64,000 bases of DNA from Bacteriovoracaceae bacterium (lineage in GTDB: Bacteria; Bdellovibrionota; Bacteriovoracia; Bacteriovoracales; Bacteriovoracaceae), in NCBI GenBank assembly GCA_016786485.1, contig JAEUWD010000042.1:1-64000 (forward strand). Direction: 5' to 3'. A program made the translations under genes and the position numbers. Positions 15,595 through 24,427 of the stretch are shown here, piece by piece; position 1 is the first letter of the stretch, and the number at the start of each line of letters is the position of its first letter. A model generated the notes under the pieces. The model made no database searches, was not told where the DNA came from, and saw nothing but the letters and a program-made list of their open reading frames with translations.

Positions 15595-17028
15595 CTAGTT
15601 TTTGTACCAAATAATATTTTCATAATACACATCTAGTTTTTTGTTATTATTTTTCATCCAAGTTAAAATCGCTGGTGCTAAATAGAGTTTGTAGGGTTGC
15701 CAAGCTCCGACATAAAGATCTGGGCGGTCAGGATAAATGGTAGTACCCGCCTGATCAAAAATTGTTTTCGTGGTCTCTCCATCAACAGTAATCTTGATAG
15801 TAATTCGACCATTCTGGCCTTGGCCTCGTTTTAAATAAAAATCAAGTGTGAACCATTTGTCGATCGGTATCGGAATTGTTTTGTTATAGTATGGGGTTGT
15901 TGTGGTTTGACCAAAAAATTTTCTAAACATTTGCCCTTCTGGTTGCATGTATTCTCCATGGAGTGCCCAGTAGAGTTCGTTATTAGTTCCTTGATCTTTA
16001 AAAATACTAAAATCCCAGCGTGCTGAACCGGCACCATCGCCGTTCATATTGGGATCACGTTTATTCCAAACTTCAAAAATAACAAACCATGTGATCTTTT
16101 CACTAAATTGTTTGAGCGCGACTAAATCTGGCCCAAATTTCATGCGATGACTTGTATGATAAACTGATAAATTAGTCTCCGTTTTCATACTGAAACTCAT
16201 CTGCGCACGTGAAGTTGACGAGACATTCGGATCTTTTTCAATCGTTCTGGCATAGAGACAAGGCTTTCCACTGCATGATTGTATCTCTTGATAAGCATAT
16301 GTTGTCGTTCTATGATCGCTGACTGAATTGTTAAAAAAGAAACTATTAATAATTCCAGAACTATAAATACCACTGGCCGATGAAGATGTTCCCCAGCCAT
16401 CAAGATATCCAAGACCTGATGTCATACGTACTGAGGCACCACTAAAATCTTTGGAAAAATAAACCTCAGGTTGGGTGTTGGTGACGGTGCTGGCCGGATT
16501 AACGGTGACACTAAAAGTTTTTTTAGTTTCCGCATTTTTATCATCAGCTGCAAAAAGTTCAAGATTATGAACGCCTTGATCTGAAGACGCCTGTGGTTTT
16601 ATTTCAAGTTTGCCAGTTCCGTTTTGATTATCGGTAAAGAACATAAAACTGGGAAGAGACTGAGCGAAAGTGAGAGTAATTTTATCTCCTTGCGCATCGG
16701 TCGCACTGACATTTACATTTTGTGTTTCACCAACTTTTAAACTCACATTACTAATTGAACTTAAGCTTGGAGCAGTGTTAGGTACGATACAGCTCGACCA
16801 ACTTGACCATTGATTGTTTGAGCAAGTGCGTGTTTGTTTACCTGTGCCAGCAGTGGTGGTGCAACTGCGTTCTTCACTGGTACCTGCGGTACAAACAAAT
16901 ATCTCTGGAATTTCAGGTGTCGTGTTTTCGCTAGTTGGATTGCTATCCAGAATTGGCTCTGCTTCCGGCACCGGAACACAGGCATTAAACAGAGCTACAA
17001 AGATGATAATCGAGGACTTGATTTTCAT
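15595..17028 (-). CDS. Paralogous lipoprotein with one thrombospondin-like repeat and lectin/lyase-like domain
   Basis: ATG 17028 starts the same lipoprotein signal as its neighbour (LFNAC lipobox). One 45-residue thrombospondin-like unit, the same Ig-like domain and a diverged C-terminal domain of about 260 residues follow. The first 210 residues are almost identical to the neighbour even at DNA level. The C-terminal halves keep only the framework (AYQ, CxYARTI, YHTSHRMK, GSARW, PDLY). This pattern implies recent duplication or gene conversion of the 5' half. The protein is probably displayed at the cell surface. Confidence 0.72.
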   Translation of the reverse strand: MKIKSSIIIFVALFNACVPVPEAEPILDSNPTSENTTPEIPEIFVCTAGTSEERSCTTTAGTGKQTRTCSNNQWSSWSSCIVPNTAPSLSSISNVSLKVGETQNVNVSATDAQGDKITLTFAQSLPSFMFFTDNQNGTGKLEIKPQASSDQGVHNLELFAADDKNAETKKTFSVTVNPASTVTNTQPEVYFSKDFSGASVRMTSGLGYLDGWGTSSSASGIYSSGIINSFFFNNSVSDHRTTTYAYQEIQSCSGKPCLYARTIEKDPNVSSTSRAQMSFSMKTETNLSVYHTSHRMKFGPDLVALKQFSEKITWFVIFEVWNKRDPNMNGDGAGSARWDFSIFKDQGTNNELYWALHGEYMQPEGQMFRKFFGQTTTTPYYNKTIPIPIDKWFTLDFYLKRGQGQNGRITIKITVDGETTKTIFDQAGTTIYPDRPDLYVGAWQPYKLYLAPAILTWMKNNNKKLDVYYENIIWYKN

Positions 17029-17179
17029 AGATATATATCGGGATTTTAGCTTCATAGCTTAATTATCAAGGGGTTCGTGAGAGGACGGGAGTAAAAAGGC
17101 AAAACCATGTAGTTTCAGGTTGTTAGGTGACGTTTAGATACCTTTAAATGCCTTAAAAGATGGCCAGGTTTTTAAAAGC

Positions 17180-18259
17180 TTACTTTTGAATTAAGGTTGG
17201 GGCCAGTTCGAGTTTAAACTCAAACTTTTCTTCTTTTAGAGGCACCGTTTTTGGGTACTCAGGCTTTCGAGTCGTTGCTCGCATCACAAGCCATAGTGTT
17301 GGATTACCATCTTGATCTTTTTGAACGTATTGATCGATACCAACCCAGGCCTGAGATTCCTCTTCAAGCATTTTGGCCACATTTTCCTTCGGGTAAGTTT
17401 TTTTAATTTCATAAGGACGGTAGTTTTTAAAAAAGAATCCGCGCGAATCCCACAGCTCTTGAACCCCTAAGCTGTTTCGTGTGTTCTCATGATAAGGGCC
17501 GTAATTCCATAAGTTGCTAACTGTCCCAAATCGCGGTTTGTACGACCATGAATTAAAAATCCATTCGGCATTATCTGAATCTCTGGATAAAAAGGCGTCG
17601 AGTTTTTCTCTGATATTAATAAGATTTTTATCTATTTCACCTTTATGTAAATAAAGCGCTATCGGCTCATTGACAGTCAGCTGTAAGCCTCCAAGAAACA
17701 GAAAAAGATCTTCAAATCTTAAGTCGGCATCAAGTGATTTAGAGATGGCGCCTAAAGTAAAAGAGCCAACTCCTACCATGGTATTGATGAATCGTTTGGC
17801 TTGTGCCATACGATTTGATGGTGTCATCTTTAATTCGTTAATCAAGTTTGCCATTAATTCTAACTCGTCATAAAACTTTTTTATTTCTTTGTGACCTTTA
17901 ATTTGGATTGAAGCTAAAATATTATTCTTGGTTACATCTTCATTTTTATTTTTCCACATGTACTCAATGCCGTAGAGTTGGCTTTTAAGTTGTTCTTTTT
18001 GGCGAGAAGAGAGTCGCTTGGAATCTAAATTGAGATTTAGTATTTTTGCCTGTGGCGTTTCCATACTCATTTTTAGGCGTAATTGGCGAAGTGAATGAAA
18101 TGCCTCATCGAAATTATTGGCGAGACTGTCAGCGAAACTATTGCCATTTTTTAAGGCCATAATAAAAGCTGAGCAGTTATTTATAGGGTGTGTTTGGGTC
18201 TGACCCAAAGTGGGTAAGGATAAAAGAAACAAACTTAGTAACAGATGAAGTGTTTTCAT
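17180..18259 (-). CDS. Hypothetical secreted protein, 359 aa
   Basis: A clear signal peptide (MKTLHLLLSLFLLSLPTLGQ) is followed by about 335 mainly helical residues with a central hydrophobic, glycine-containing segment (FINTMVGVGSFTLGAIS) that could insert in a membrane. The C-terminal third has aromatic, strand-like sequence including WLVMRATTRKPEYP. I recognise no family. It stands alone, upstream of the duplicated lipoproteins on the same strand. Confidence 0.65.
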   Translation of the reverse strand: MKTLHLLLSLFLLSLPTLGQTQTHPINNCSAFIMALKNGNSFADSLANNFDEAFHSLRQLRLKMSMETPQAKILNLNLDSKRLSSRQKEQLKSQLYGIEYMWKNKNEDVTKNNILASIQIKGHKEIKKFYDELELMANLINELKMTPSNRMAQAKRFINTMVGVGSFTLGAISKSLDADLRFEDLFLFLGGLQLTVNEPIALYLHKGEIDKNLINIREKLDAFLSRDSDNAEWIFNSWSYKPRFGTVSNLWNYGPYHENTRNSLGVQELWDSRGFFFKNYRPYEIKKTYPKENVAKMLEEESQAWVGIDQYVQKDQDGNPTLWLVMRATTRKPEYPKTVPLKEEKFEFKLELAPTLIQK

Positions 18260-18377
18260 AAAGCCTGTGTAGCACTTTGCGTTATTCTGTTCAATAAAGC
18301 TTTGAATATTAGGTCATTTTTACTTATGTTTTAAGCTAGAACTATTTAAGGTTTGTAAAAAAATTTGATAGCTAGTC

Positions 18378-18434
18378 TTGACGATAGAAAATCCCAAATT
18401 ATTTTAAAAATGTGATGGATAATCCATCTTTTTT
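18378..18434 (+). promoter_or_regulatory. Promoter-like element with adjacent palindrome and T-run
   Basis: TTGACG (18378-18383) and TATTTT (18400-18405) are 16 bp apart and look like a sigma-70 promoter for the gene at 18537. Immediately after comes GATGGATAATCCATC (18414-18428), an arm-loop-arm dyad, then six T. The dyad may be an operator at the transcription start, or a terminator ending a short RNA begun at TTGAAT-17-TATGTT (18302-18330). The rest of the 18260-18536 gap shows no gene. Confidence 0.4.
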
Positions 18435-18536
18435 CAATGGTTTAAGTTCCAAGCTTAGATTGTTGTGAAAGACGTATATCTAAGACCTCGGAATAAGCCA
18501 TTGAGTAATAAATTGCTTTATTCACAAGGAGGTTTT

Positions 18537-18890
18537 ATGAAGCGTAATCAAGAAATCGTTGGAATTCTTAATCCAATTGAATGGGACGAAAAAGGTGAAG
18601 TAAAAACCTTTTCTATTTATTCATTTGATAAGGACGATATTATTATCGAAAAATATCCGCATAAACAAAAACTGAAAAAATTGCTCAACAAACAAGTCCA
18701 AGCTCTCGGGACTATTCGAAAAGATAAATATGGTGAAATGTTTATTCATTTAAAAAGTATTCGCGAGTTTATTGGACCAACCAATCCATCTTTAAAGATG
18801 AAGCGGCCTTACTATTTTAATCCATGGTATGACGAATTTGAGTTATCAATTCCCAAAGAACATATCATGTTTAATGAATTATACCCCTAG
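18537..18890 (+). CDS. Hypothetical basic protein, 117 aa
   Basis: ATG 18537 follows a strong AGGAGG (18527-18532) and is chosen over an upstream GTG at 18465. The protein is soluble, Lys-rich and beta-like, with no cysteine, signal peptide or known motif. It ends inside a perfect 26-bp palindrome that includes its stop codon. I do not recognise it; a nucleic-acid-binding OB-like fold is conceivable from its KxxGE and KDKYGEMFIHL strands, but this is speculative. Confidence 0.65.
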   Translation: MKRNQEIVGILNPIEWDEKGEVKTFSIYSFDKDDIIIEKYPHKQKLKKLLNKQVQALGTIRKDKYGEMFIHLKSIREFIGPTNPSLKMKRPYYFNPWYDEFELSIPKEHIMFNELYP

Positions 18891-18901
18891 GGGTATAATT
18901 C
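18876..18901. terminator. 26-bp perfect palindrome spanning a stop codon, terminator-like
   Basis: GAATTATACCCC and its complement meet at TA without a spacer, covering the stop codon at 18888-18890. A T-rich tract (TATTTTTTTAG) follows two bases later. The transcript would fold into a strong hairpin around CCCCTAGGGG, consistent with an intrinsic terminator before the ABC operon. A protein-binding role is also possible. Confidence 0.6.
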
Positions 18902-19019
18902 CTATTTTTTTAGTCAATTTTTTCGTGATGATAAATTTTTTTTGAGACGTCCCTTGACGTAAAAAAAAGCATAACCATTTGTATGACTAAGTAACCCGTT
19001 TATAACTAGGGAGTTTAAA

Positions 19020-19763
19020 ATGATTCAAGTGAAGAATCTTTCAAAGTCCTTTGAGTCTTCAAAAGGACTTAAACTAGCGGTGAATGACGTTAGTTTTAGT
19101 GTTGAACCAGGTGATGTACTGGCATTTCTGGGGCCTAACGGTGCCGGTAAATCTACCACCATGAAAATGATGACCGGATTTCTCAACCCTACTGGAGGTA
19201 CGGTTAATTTCGGTGCTCTTAATGTGCAGAAAAACACTAAAGAGTGTCAGCAAATCATCGGTTATGTTCCTGAAAATGCCCCTCTTTATTCTGAAATGAC
19301 AGTGGCGGATTTTTTACAGTTCTGTGGCGAAGCTCGGGGCCTACAGAACTTAGAAGAGAAACTAAAAGACATTTCAAAGTCTTGTTACATCGAAAATGTG
19401 CTCGATGAAAAAATCGAAAATTTATCAAAAGGGTACAAACGAAGAGTTTCGATTGCACAAGCATTGATACACGATCCCAAATTTCTGATTCTGGATGAAC
19501 CGACTGATGGTTTAGATCCAAATCAAAAACAACAGATACGTGAGCTTTTAAAAAAACAGGCCCAGCAGAATAAGACGATTGTCATCTCAACGCATATTCT
19601 GGAAGAGGTCGATGCTATTTGTAATAAAGTCGTTTTGATCGCCGATGGAAAGATTAAGTTTTCTGGAACCGTTGAAGAATTTAAAAAGAATTCGTCTAAA
19701 GGGAAATTAGAGGAGGTTTTCCGTGCACTGACGAGCTCAAGTAAGGAGGTATTATATGCTTAA
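19020..19763 (+). CDS. ABC transporter ATPase, GldA-like
   Basis: The 247-aa ATPase has Walker A GPNGAGKST (residues 38-46), Q-loop, signature LSKGYKRRVSIAQAL, Walker B FLILDEPTDGLDP and switch HIL. The start has AGGGAG upstream. The next genes encode its permease, a GldG-like auxiliary protein and a DUF4340 protein. That order matches the GldA-GldF-GldG type ABC systems linked to gliding in Bacteroidetes and present, with unknown cargo, in many other phyla. Its 3' end overlaps the permease start by 8 bp. Confidence 0.88.
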   Translation: MIQVKNLSKSFESSKGLKLAVNDVSFSVEPGDVLAFLGPNGAGKSTTMKMMTGFLNPTGGTVNFGALNVQKNTKECQQIIGYVPENAPLYSEMTVADFLQFCGEARGLQNLEEKLKDISKSCYIENVLDEKIENLSKGYKRRVSIAQALIHDPKFLILDEPTDGLDPNQKQQIRELLKKQAQQNKTIVISTHILEEVDAICNKVVLIADGKIKFSGTVEEFKKNSSKGKLEEVFRALTSSSKEVLYA

Positions 19764-20526
19764 GAATTTTATTAATGAAATTAAAAGCTATGAAACTAAA
19801 GCTATTTCTTCACGTGAATGGACCTATCTTCTTACGTCAGTTTTAGGTGCCGTCTTCCTTGCTATTTTTCTTTCATCAATCGGTCATCTTACTTTTGAGC
19901 CAGGCCGAGGCAGTTTTTATTTAAGAGGCCAGGCTGATTTAAAACCTTTTTTTGATTATCTCCCATGGGTGATGGCATTTTTTATTCCAGCAATGTCCAT
20001 GCGACTTTGGGCCGAAGAGCGAAAGTCAGGTAGTATTGAATTTTTACTTACGCTTCCAGTGACAACCACCCAGGCCGTATGGGGAAAATTTTGGGCCGCG
20101 TGGAAGTTCATGGGCTTCGCTTTAGTCCTTACTTTTCCCATGGTGCTGACACTTTTCTTTTTAGGCAGTCCAGATATTCCTTCTATCATAACGGGATATC
20201 TCGGTGCTTGGTTACTGGCAGGTCAAATGCTAGCGATGGGTCTGTTTGCTTCTTCGTTAAGTAAAAATCAAGTCACCAGTTTTATTCTTGGCTCTGCTTT
20301 GTTAACACTTTTTATGCTTTTCGATTCACCAGTCCTGATCGATTTGATTGATGACTGGTTACCTGCGTACATATTAGCTCTCATCGAAAACTTAGGACTT
20401 TTACGACATTTTGGACATTGGATTCAAGGTGTTGTTCGCGTCGGCAGTTTGCTCCCAATGTTATTGAGCATCGTTTTCTGGAATTGGGCAACTACTGTGG
20501 TTATCGATAAATTTAAAACACGCTGA
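19756..20526 (+). CDS. ABC-2 type permease, GldF-like
   Basis: The 256-aa inner-membrane protein has about six hydrophobic segments, with the ABC-2 coupling-helix region RLWAEERKSGSIEFLLTLPV before TM3, typical of GldF/NosY-type permeases. An AAGGAGG precedes the start. It pairs with the upstream ATPase. The substrate is unknown; in related systems roles range from cell-surface assembly to gliding motility. Confidence 0.85.
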   Translation: MLKNFINEIKSYETKAISSREWTYLLTSVLGAVFLAIFLSSIGHLTFEPGRGSFYLRGQADLKPFFDYLPWVMAFFIPAMSMRLWAEERKSGSIEFLLTLPVTTTQAVWGKFWAAWKFMGFALVLTFPMVLTLFFLGSPDIPSIITGYLGAWLLAGQMLAMGLFASSLSKNQVTSFILGSALLTLFMLFDSPVLIDLIDDWLPAYILALIENLGLLRHFGHWIQGVVRVGSLLPMLLSIVFWNWATTVVIDKFKTR

Positions 20527-20533
20527 GGTATAT

Positions 20534-22351
20534 ATGAAAAATTTTTACAAAGATTGGAATAAAATTTTATGGGCGGGATTGTTGTTTGTAGCATTGAGTT
20601 TTGTTTCATCAATAGTTTTTCGACCATTAACTTTTGATTTAACCGCACAGAAACTTCATACGCTCTCTCAAGGCTCAAAAGAAATACTTAGAAAACTTCC
20701 TGAAGCTGTGACATTTAAATTTTACTACTCAAAGACAGCAGCATCTAAAGGCTCTGAGCAAATTCGTGTTTTCAACAATCATTATGAATACACCAAGGAG
20801 TTATTACAATTATTTGAATCACACTCACAAAATAAAGTGAAACTAGTCGTGGTCGATCCTCGTCCGGATACAAACGAGGAAGAAGAAGCGGTGATGAGTG
20901 GTTTAAAAAAGTTTCAGCTGACTGATACCGAAACTTATATTTTTGGTTTAGTCGCACAATCAAGTTCTGGGACACAGAAAGTGATTGAATTTTTTGATCC
21001 AATGCATGCTGAAAAACTCGAGTATGAAATTTCTAAATTACTGACTTCACTTTACCAAAGTAATAAAAAGCGCTTGGGTATCATTTCTCAAGAAGAACTA
21101 ACTTCCGGACAAGAGTGGTGGGTGTCGCAGCTGTTTGACGATCTCTACACAACAACTTCCATTGCAAAAGATGTTACTGAAATTAAAGACGTCGATATTG
21201 TTTTATTATTTGGGGCAAAAGGCCTGCAAGAAAAAGCGGTTAAAGCCTTAGATCAGTTTGTCGTAAATGGCGGCAGAGTTTTTATGGCCGTTGACCCACG
21301 ACAAAGCTGGGCCGCTCAGGAAGATAGTCAATTATCTGTTCTGGTAAGTTTACTCAAAGCATGGGGACTCAGCATACCTGAAAATAAATTTGCTGGAGAC
21401 CTGCAGTACGCCGCTTATGGCAGAACAAGCTCCTTCATGCCGGCGCAAAGATTGTTACCAGTTTTTCAGTGCCAGGGCAAATGTTTAAAAGAGGTTGAAT
21501 CACCAACCACGGCATCATTTAATCAACTGACTTTTGTTTACCCAGGAGTTATTCAAAATGAGGGGCTATCAAAAGATCTAAAACTACAGCCGTTAGTTCA
21601 GACTTCTGCTAAGGGAAATGTGTATGAAGATACTGGTTATGGGCTTCATTCGCCACAAACAGTAATTGAGAGATTTCGTGAAGGTGATAAGCCCGTTATC
21701 ATCGCTGCTCGTTTAGATGGTAACTTTCCTGCGGCATTTTCAGAGACAAAAGTTCCTGCCGATAGAAAAGCTGGCTCGGTAGTGCTAGTTGCTGACCAAG
21801 ATTTTCTGAGAAATGAGTTCGCTTTTTCTCGAGAATTTTTGGGTGCTAGACCTGCCAATGATAACGTCGCATTTTTACTAAATAATTTGGATGCTTTAAC
21901 GGGCTCACAAGATTTAATGGAGATCCGTTCAAGAGGCACCGTGACTCGTCCTTTTACAACCATTCAAAAAATACAGTTGGCCTCTGATCAAGAAACGATT
22001 GGCAAAGTATCCAGTATCAATGCTTCTATTGCGCGCTTCCAGTCAGAACTTTCCGGGCTCGCCAGTAAAGCGAATGAAAATAACTTAGGGGTTATACAGT
22101 CCGAAGGATTGCGCAAACAAAAAGAACTTCAGCAAGAAATTGCACGTATGAAACGTGAGTTGCGTGAAGTAAAACGCGCTGGACGTGAGAGAGTAGAGCA
22201 AATTGGTAGTGCTCTATACTTTTTTAATGTCGCTGCGGTTCCTATTTTTCTGGTGATCATTTACTTTGTTATACAGAACAAACATAAAAAATTAATTAAA
22301 CAAGAAGGAGGAAAAGGTTATGAAAATTATGACCATGCCAAGACAGCGTGA
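20534..22351 (+). CDS. GldG-like ABC auxiliary protein (ABC_transp_aux)
   Basis: Residues 13-30 and about 565-585 are membrane segments enclosing a long periplasmic region, the usual GldG topology. The N-terminal part contains TAQKLHTLSQGSKEILRKLP, the conserved start of this family, and the centre a Rossmann-like domain with GGRVFMAVDPR. A coiled coil (about 505-560, rich in Glu, Lys and Arg) precedes the last helix. It follows the permease by 7 bp and overlaps the DUF4340 gene by 32 bp. Confidence 0.85.
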   Translation: MKNFYKDWNKILWAGLLFVALSFVSSIVFRPLTFDLTAQKLHTLSQGSKEILRKLPEAVTFKFYYSKTAASKGSEQIRVFNNHYEYTKELLQLFESHSQNKVKLVVVDPRPDTNEEEEAVMSGLKKFQLTDTETYIFGLVAQSSSGTQKVIEFFDPMHAEKLEYEISKLLTSLYQSNKKRLGIISQEELTSGQEWWVSQLFDDLYTTTSIAKDVTEIKDVDIVLLFGAKGLQEKAVKALDQFVVNGGRVFMAVDPRQSWAAQEDSQLSVLVSLLKAWGLSIPENKFAGDLQYAAYGRTSSFMPAQRLLPVFQCQGKCLKEVESPTTASFNQLTFVYPGVIQNEGLSKDLKLQPLVQTSAKGNVYEDTGYGLHSPQTVIERFREGDKPVIIAARLDGNFPAAFSETKVPADRKAGSVVLVADQDFLRNEFAFSREFLGARPANDNVAFLLNNLDALTGSQDLMEIRSRGTVTRPFTTIQKIQLASDQETIGKVSSINASIARFQSELSGLASKANENNLGVIQSEGLRKQKELQQEIARMKRELREVKRAGRERVEQIGSALYFFNVAAVPIFLVIIYFVIQNKHKKLIKQEGGKGYENYDHAKTA

Positions 22352-23297
22352 TCACATTTTACCCGCATTAGCACTGGTAGTGTTTCTTCTTGGTGGTATT
22401 TTATTTAAATATGATCAAAGACTGCCTGAGACAGTGTGGGAAGGTCGTGATTTGATTGCTGGCCTTGAACCAAAAGAGCTAACCAAAATTATATTTAAAA
22501 CTAAGGAAAAAACATTTTCCATTTCAAAACAAGGAGATGGTTTTGTTGTCGATTCACAAAACTCTGCACCTGCAGATATGCAGAAGATAAACGAAGTTAT
22601 TTTACGTTTAGGTGGAGCACAAATTACAGGCGTTGAAGGCAGTAAGGCGGATTGGGATAAAATGAATGTTTCTGATTCTCAATATGAGCTACAGGTTGAA
22701 CTTTTCACAAGAGGTGATTCTCCTAAGTGGAAAGTCTACCTTGGAAAAGTTATTAATGGTAAATCGGGTCGAGCGGCTCGATTGAATGAGCAAAATGAAG
22801 TTTTTGCGACTAAAGATTTTCTTTATATTCCGACCAATGATACTGAGTATATCTCAAAAATAGCCTTTGACCTTAGTAAGGTAAAAATTAAGTCAGTTGA
22901 ATTATCTAACAAAGTGGCGAAGGTCGATGAAAAGAAATTTGTAAAAGATGATTTGATATCAGTTTTATCGCCTCTAAAGGTCCTTAATCATTTTAAAACC
23001 GGTGCACTTCCACCAGAATTTGTGAATTTAAAATGGGAATGGACGGCACAGCTAATGAGTGAGAGTGGAGTTTTATATAATGTAAGTTGGGCCAAAGTTG
23101 GTGAGAGATGGCTGGCCAAGGCCCAAGCGAATATGAACCAGACCATCACGGAACTCGGCCCGATTGTGGATATAAGTGTGTTAACCCAAAAAGCTGATGT
23201 CGATCGATTCAACCAATCAAAAATGGGTTGGGTATGGGAGCTTGATAGTGAAAGTGTTAATAAACTTAAAAATGTTTTAATGTTAAATACAAAATAA
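22320..23297 (+). CDS. DUF4340 membrane-anchored protein
   Basis: After AGGAGG the 325-aa product has one N-terminal anchor (residues about 12-28) and a periplasmic part of repeated beta modules, with WEGRDLIAGLEPKELTKIIF at the start and a YLGKVINGKSGRAARLNE-type strand. This is the DUF4340 pattern, found almost always next to GldG-like genes. It probably completes the ABC complex on the periplasmic side. The function is not established. Confidence 0.82.
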   Translation: MKIMTMPRQRDHILPALALVVFLLGGILFKYDQRLPETVWEGRDLIAGLEPKELTKIIFKTKEKTFSISKQGDGFVVDSQNSAPADMQKINEVILRLGGAQITGVEGSKADWDKMNVSDSQYELQVELFTRGDSPKWKVYLGKVINGKSGRAARLNEQNEVFATKDFLYIPTNDTEYISKIAFDLSKVKIKSVELSNKVAKVDEKKFVKDDLISVLSPLKVLNHFKTGALPPEFVNLKWEWTAQLMSESGVLYNVSWAKVGERWLAKAQANMNQTITELGPIVDISVLTQKADVDRFNQSKMGWVWELDSESVNKLKNVLMLNTK

Positions 23298-23335
23298 TAA
23301 TTTAACTGAAGTACGACCTGAGCTATACTGCATGC

Positions 23336-24427
23336 ATGAAACGTCGTCATTTTTTAGGTTTTTTATTTATTATACCTTTCAGCGCTTGGGCAAAGAATAT
23401 CTTTAGTCATCTTTTTGGATCGAAGGAAGCAGTTATGATAAAGCAGTCAGCTCCGATTGATTTTCACTGGCCAACGCAAGAGCCATTTTTATTTTGCGCT
23501 CACCACTACGACCACTATCCTGCTGGTAATCAAAACTTAGGTCTTGACCCTGTTCACTTTGCTGGTCGACAAATGGGTGCTGATTTTCAAGTTAAAGATG
23601 GCTTCCGCCTTTATCACGGAGCTGAGGTTCCTGGTTTTCCGGTCCATCCTCATCGAGGATTTGAAACAATTACCATTGTGAGGAAAGGTTATGCTGATCA
23701 TGCAGATTCGCTGGGAGCCGCTGGTCGTTACGGCGAAGGCGATGTGCAATGGATGACGGCCGGAGCTGGAGTTCAGCACTCAGAAATGTTTCCACTGCTG
23801 AATAAAGATAAAGAAAATACACTTGAACTTTTTCAAATTTGGCTCAACCTTCCTAAGAAAAATAAAATGGTATCACCAGACTTTAAAATGTTATGGGCCA
23901 ATACCATTCCCAAAATCAACAAAGATAAACTTGAAATAAGTATTATCAGTGGAGAGTATGGTGATACTAAATTTTATCAAGCACCAAAGAATAGTTGGGC
24001 GGCTGATCCTGAAAACCAGGTCAATTTATTACTAGTTAAGCTTAAGAAAAATGGTGTTTTTGAATATCCTAGTAAATCACAAGTTAACCGTTCACTGTAC
24101 TTTTTTGAAATGGGACAAGTGGAAGTGAATCAAGAATTGATTTCTCAAAAACGTGCACTTTTTGTTGAACCTGACATTAAATTAAAAATAAAGGCACTGG
24201 CCGATTGTGAATTTCTCCTGATGGAAGGTAAACCTATCGGAGAGCCGGTGGTGCAGCAAGGCCCGTTTGTGATGAATACTCGTCAAGAAATTATCCAAAC
24301 TATTCGTGATTATCAACAGACCCAGTTTGGTGGTTGGAAGTGGCAGCGAAATGATATGGTTCATGGAGATAAGATTGAACGATTTGCGAAATACCCCGAT
24401 GGACGAATCGAAAGACCAATGACTTGA
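23336..24427 (+). CDS. Pirin-family cupin protein with twin-arginine signal
   Basis: The bicupin fold is clear: HYDHYPAGNQNLG, then HPHRGFETITIV with the metal-binding His residues, and GDVQWMTAGAGVQHSEM. Long pirins of this type are iron-binding, and some have quercetinase activity. The first 20 residues (MKRRHFLGFLFIIPFSAWAK) resemble a Tat signal with RRHFL. An internal ATG at 23435 has a much better ribosome site, AAGGAAG, and would yield an ordinary cytosolic pirin. Export, dual localisation or misassigned start are all possible. The methyltransferase gene follows with a one-base overlap. Confidence 0.82.
   Translation: MKRRHFLGFLFIIPFSAWAKNIFSHLFGSKEAVMIKQSAPIDFHWPTQEPFLFCAHHYDHYPAGNQNLGLDPVHFAGRQMGADFQVKDGFRLYHGAEVPGFPVHPHRGFETITIVRKGYADHADSLGAAGRYGEGDVQWMTAGAGVQHSEMFPLLNKDKENTLELFQIWLNLPKKNKMVSPDFKMLWANTIPKINKDKLEISIISGEYGDTKFYQAPKNSWAADPENQVNLLLVKLKKNGVFEYPSKSQVNRSLYFFEMGQVEVNQELISQKRALFVEPDIKLKIKALADCEFLLMEGKPIGEPVVQQGPFVMNTRQEIIQTIRDYQQTQFGGWKWQRNDMVHGDKIERFAKYPDGRIERPMT

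Noticed and set aside
18954-18987. Promoter TTGACG upstream of the ABC operon
   Set aside because: The -35-like element is good but no -10 hexamer sits at 16-18 bp, so I do not call it.
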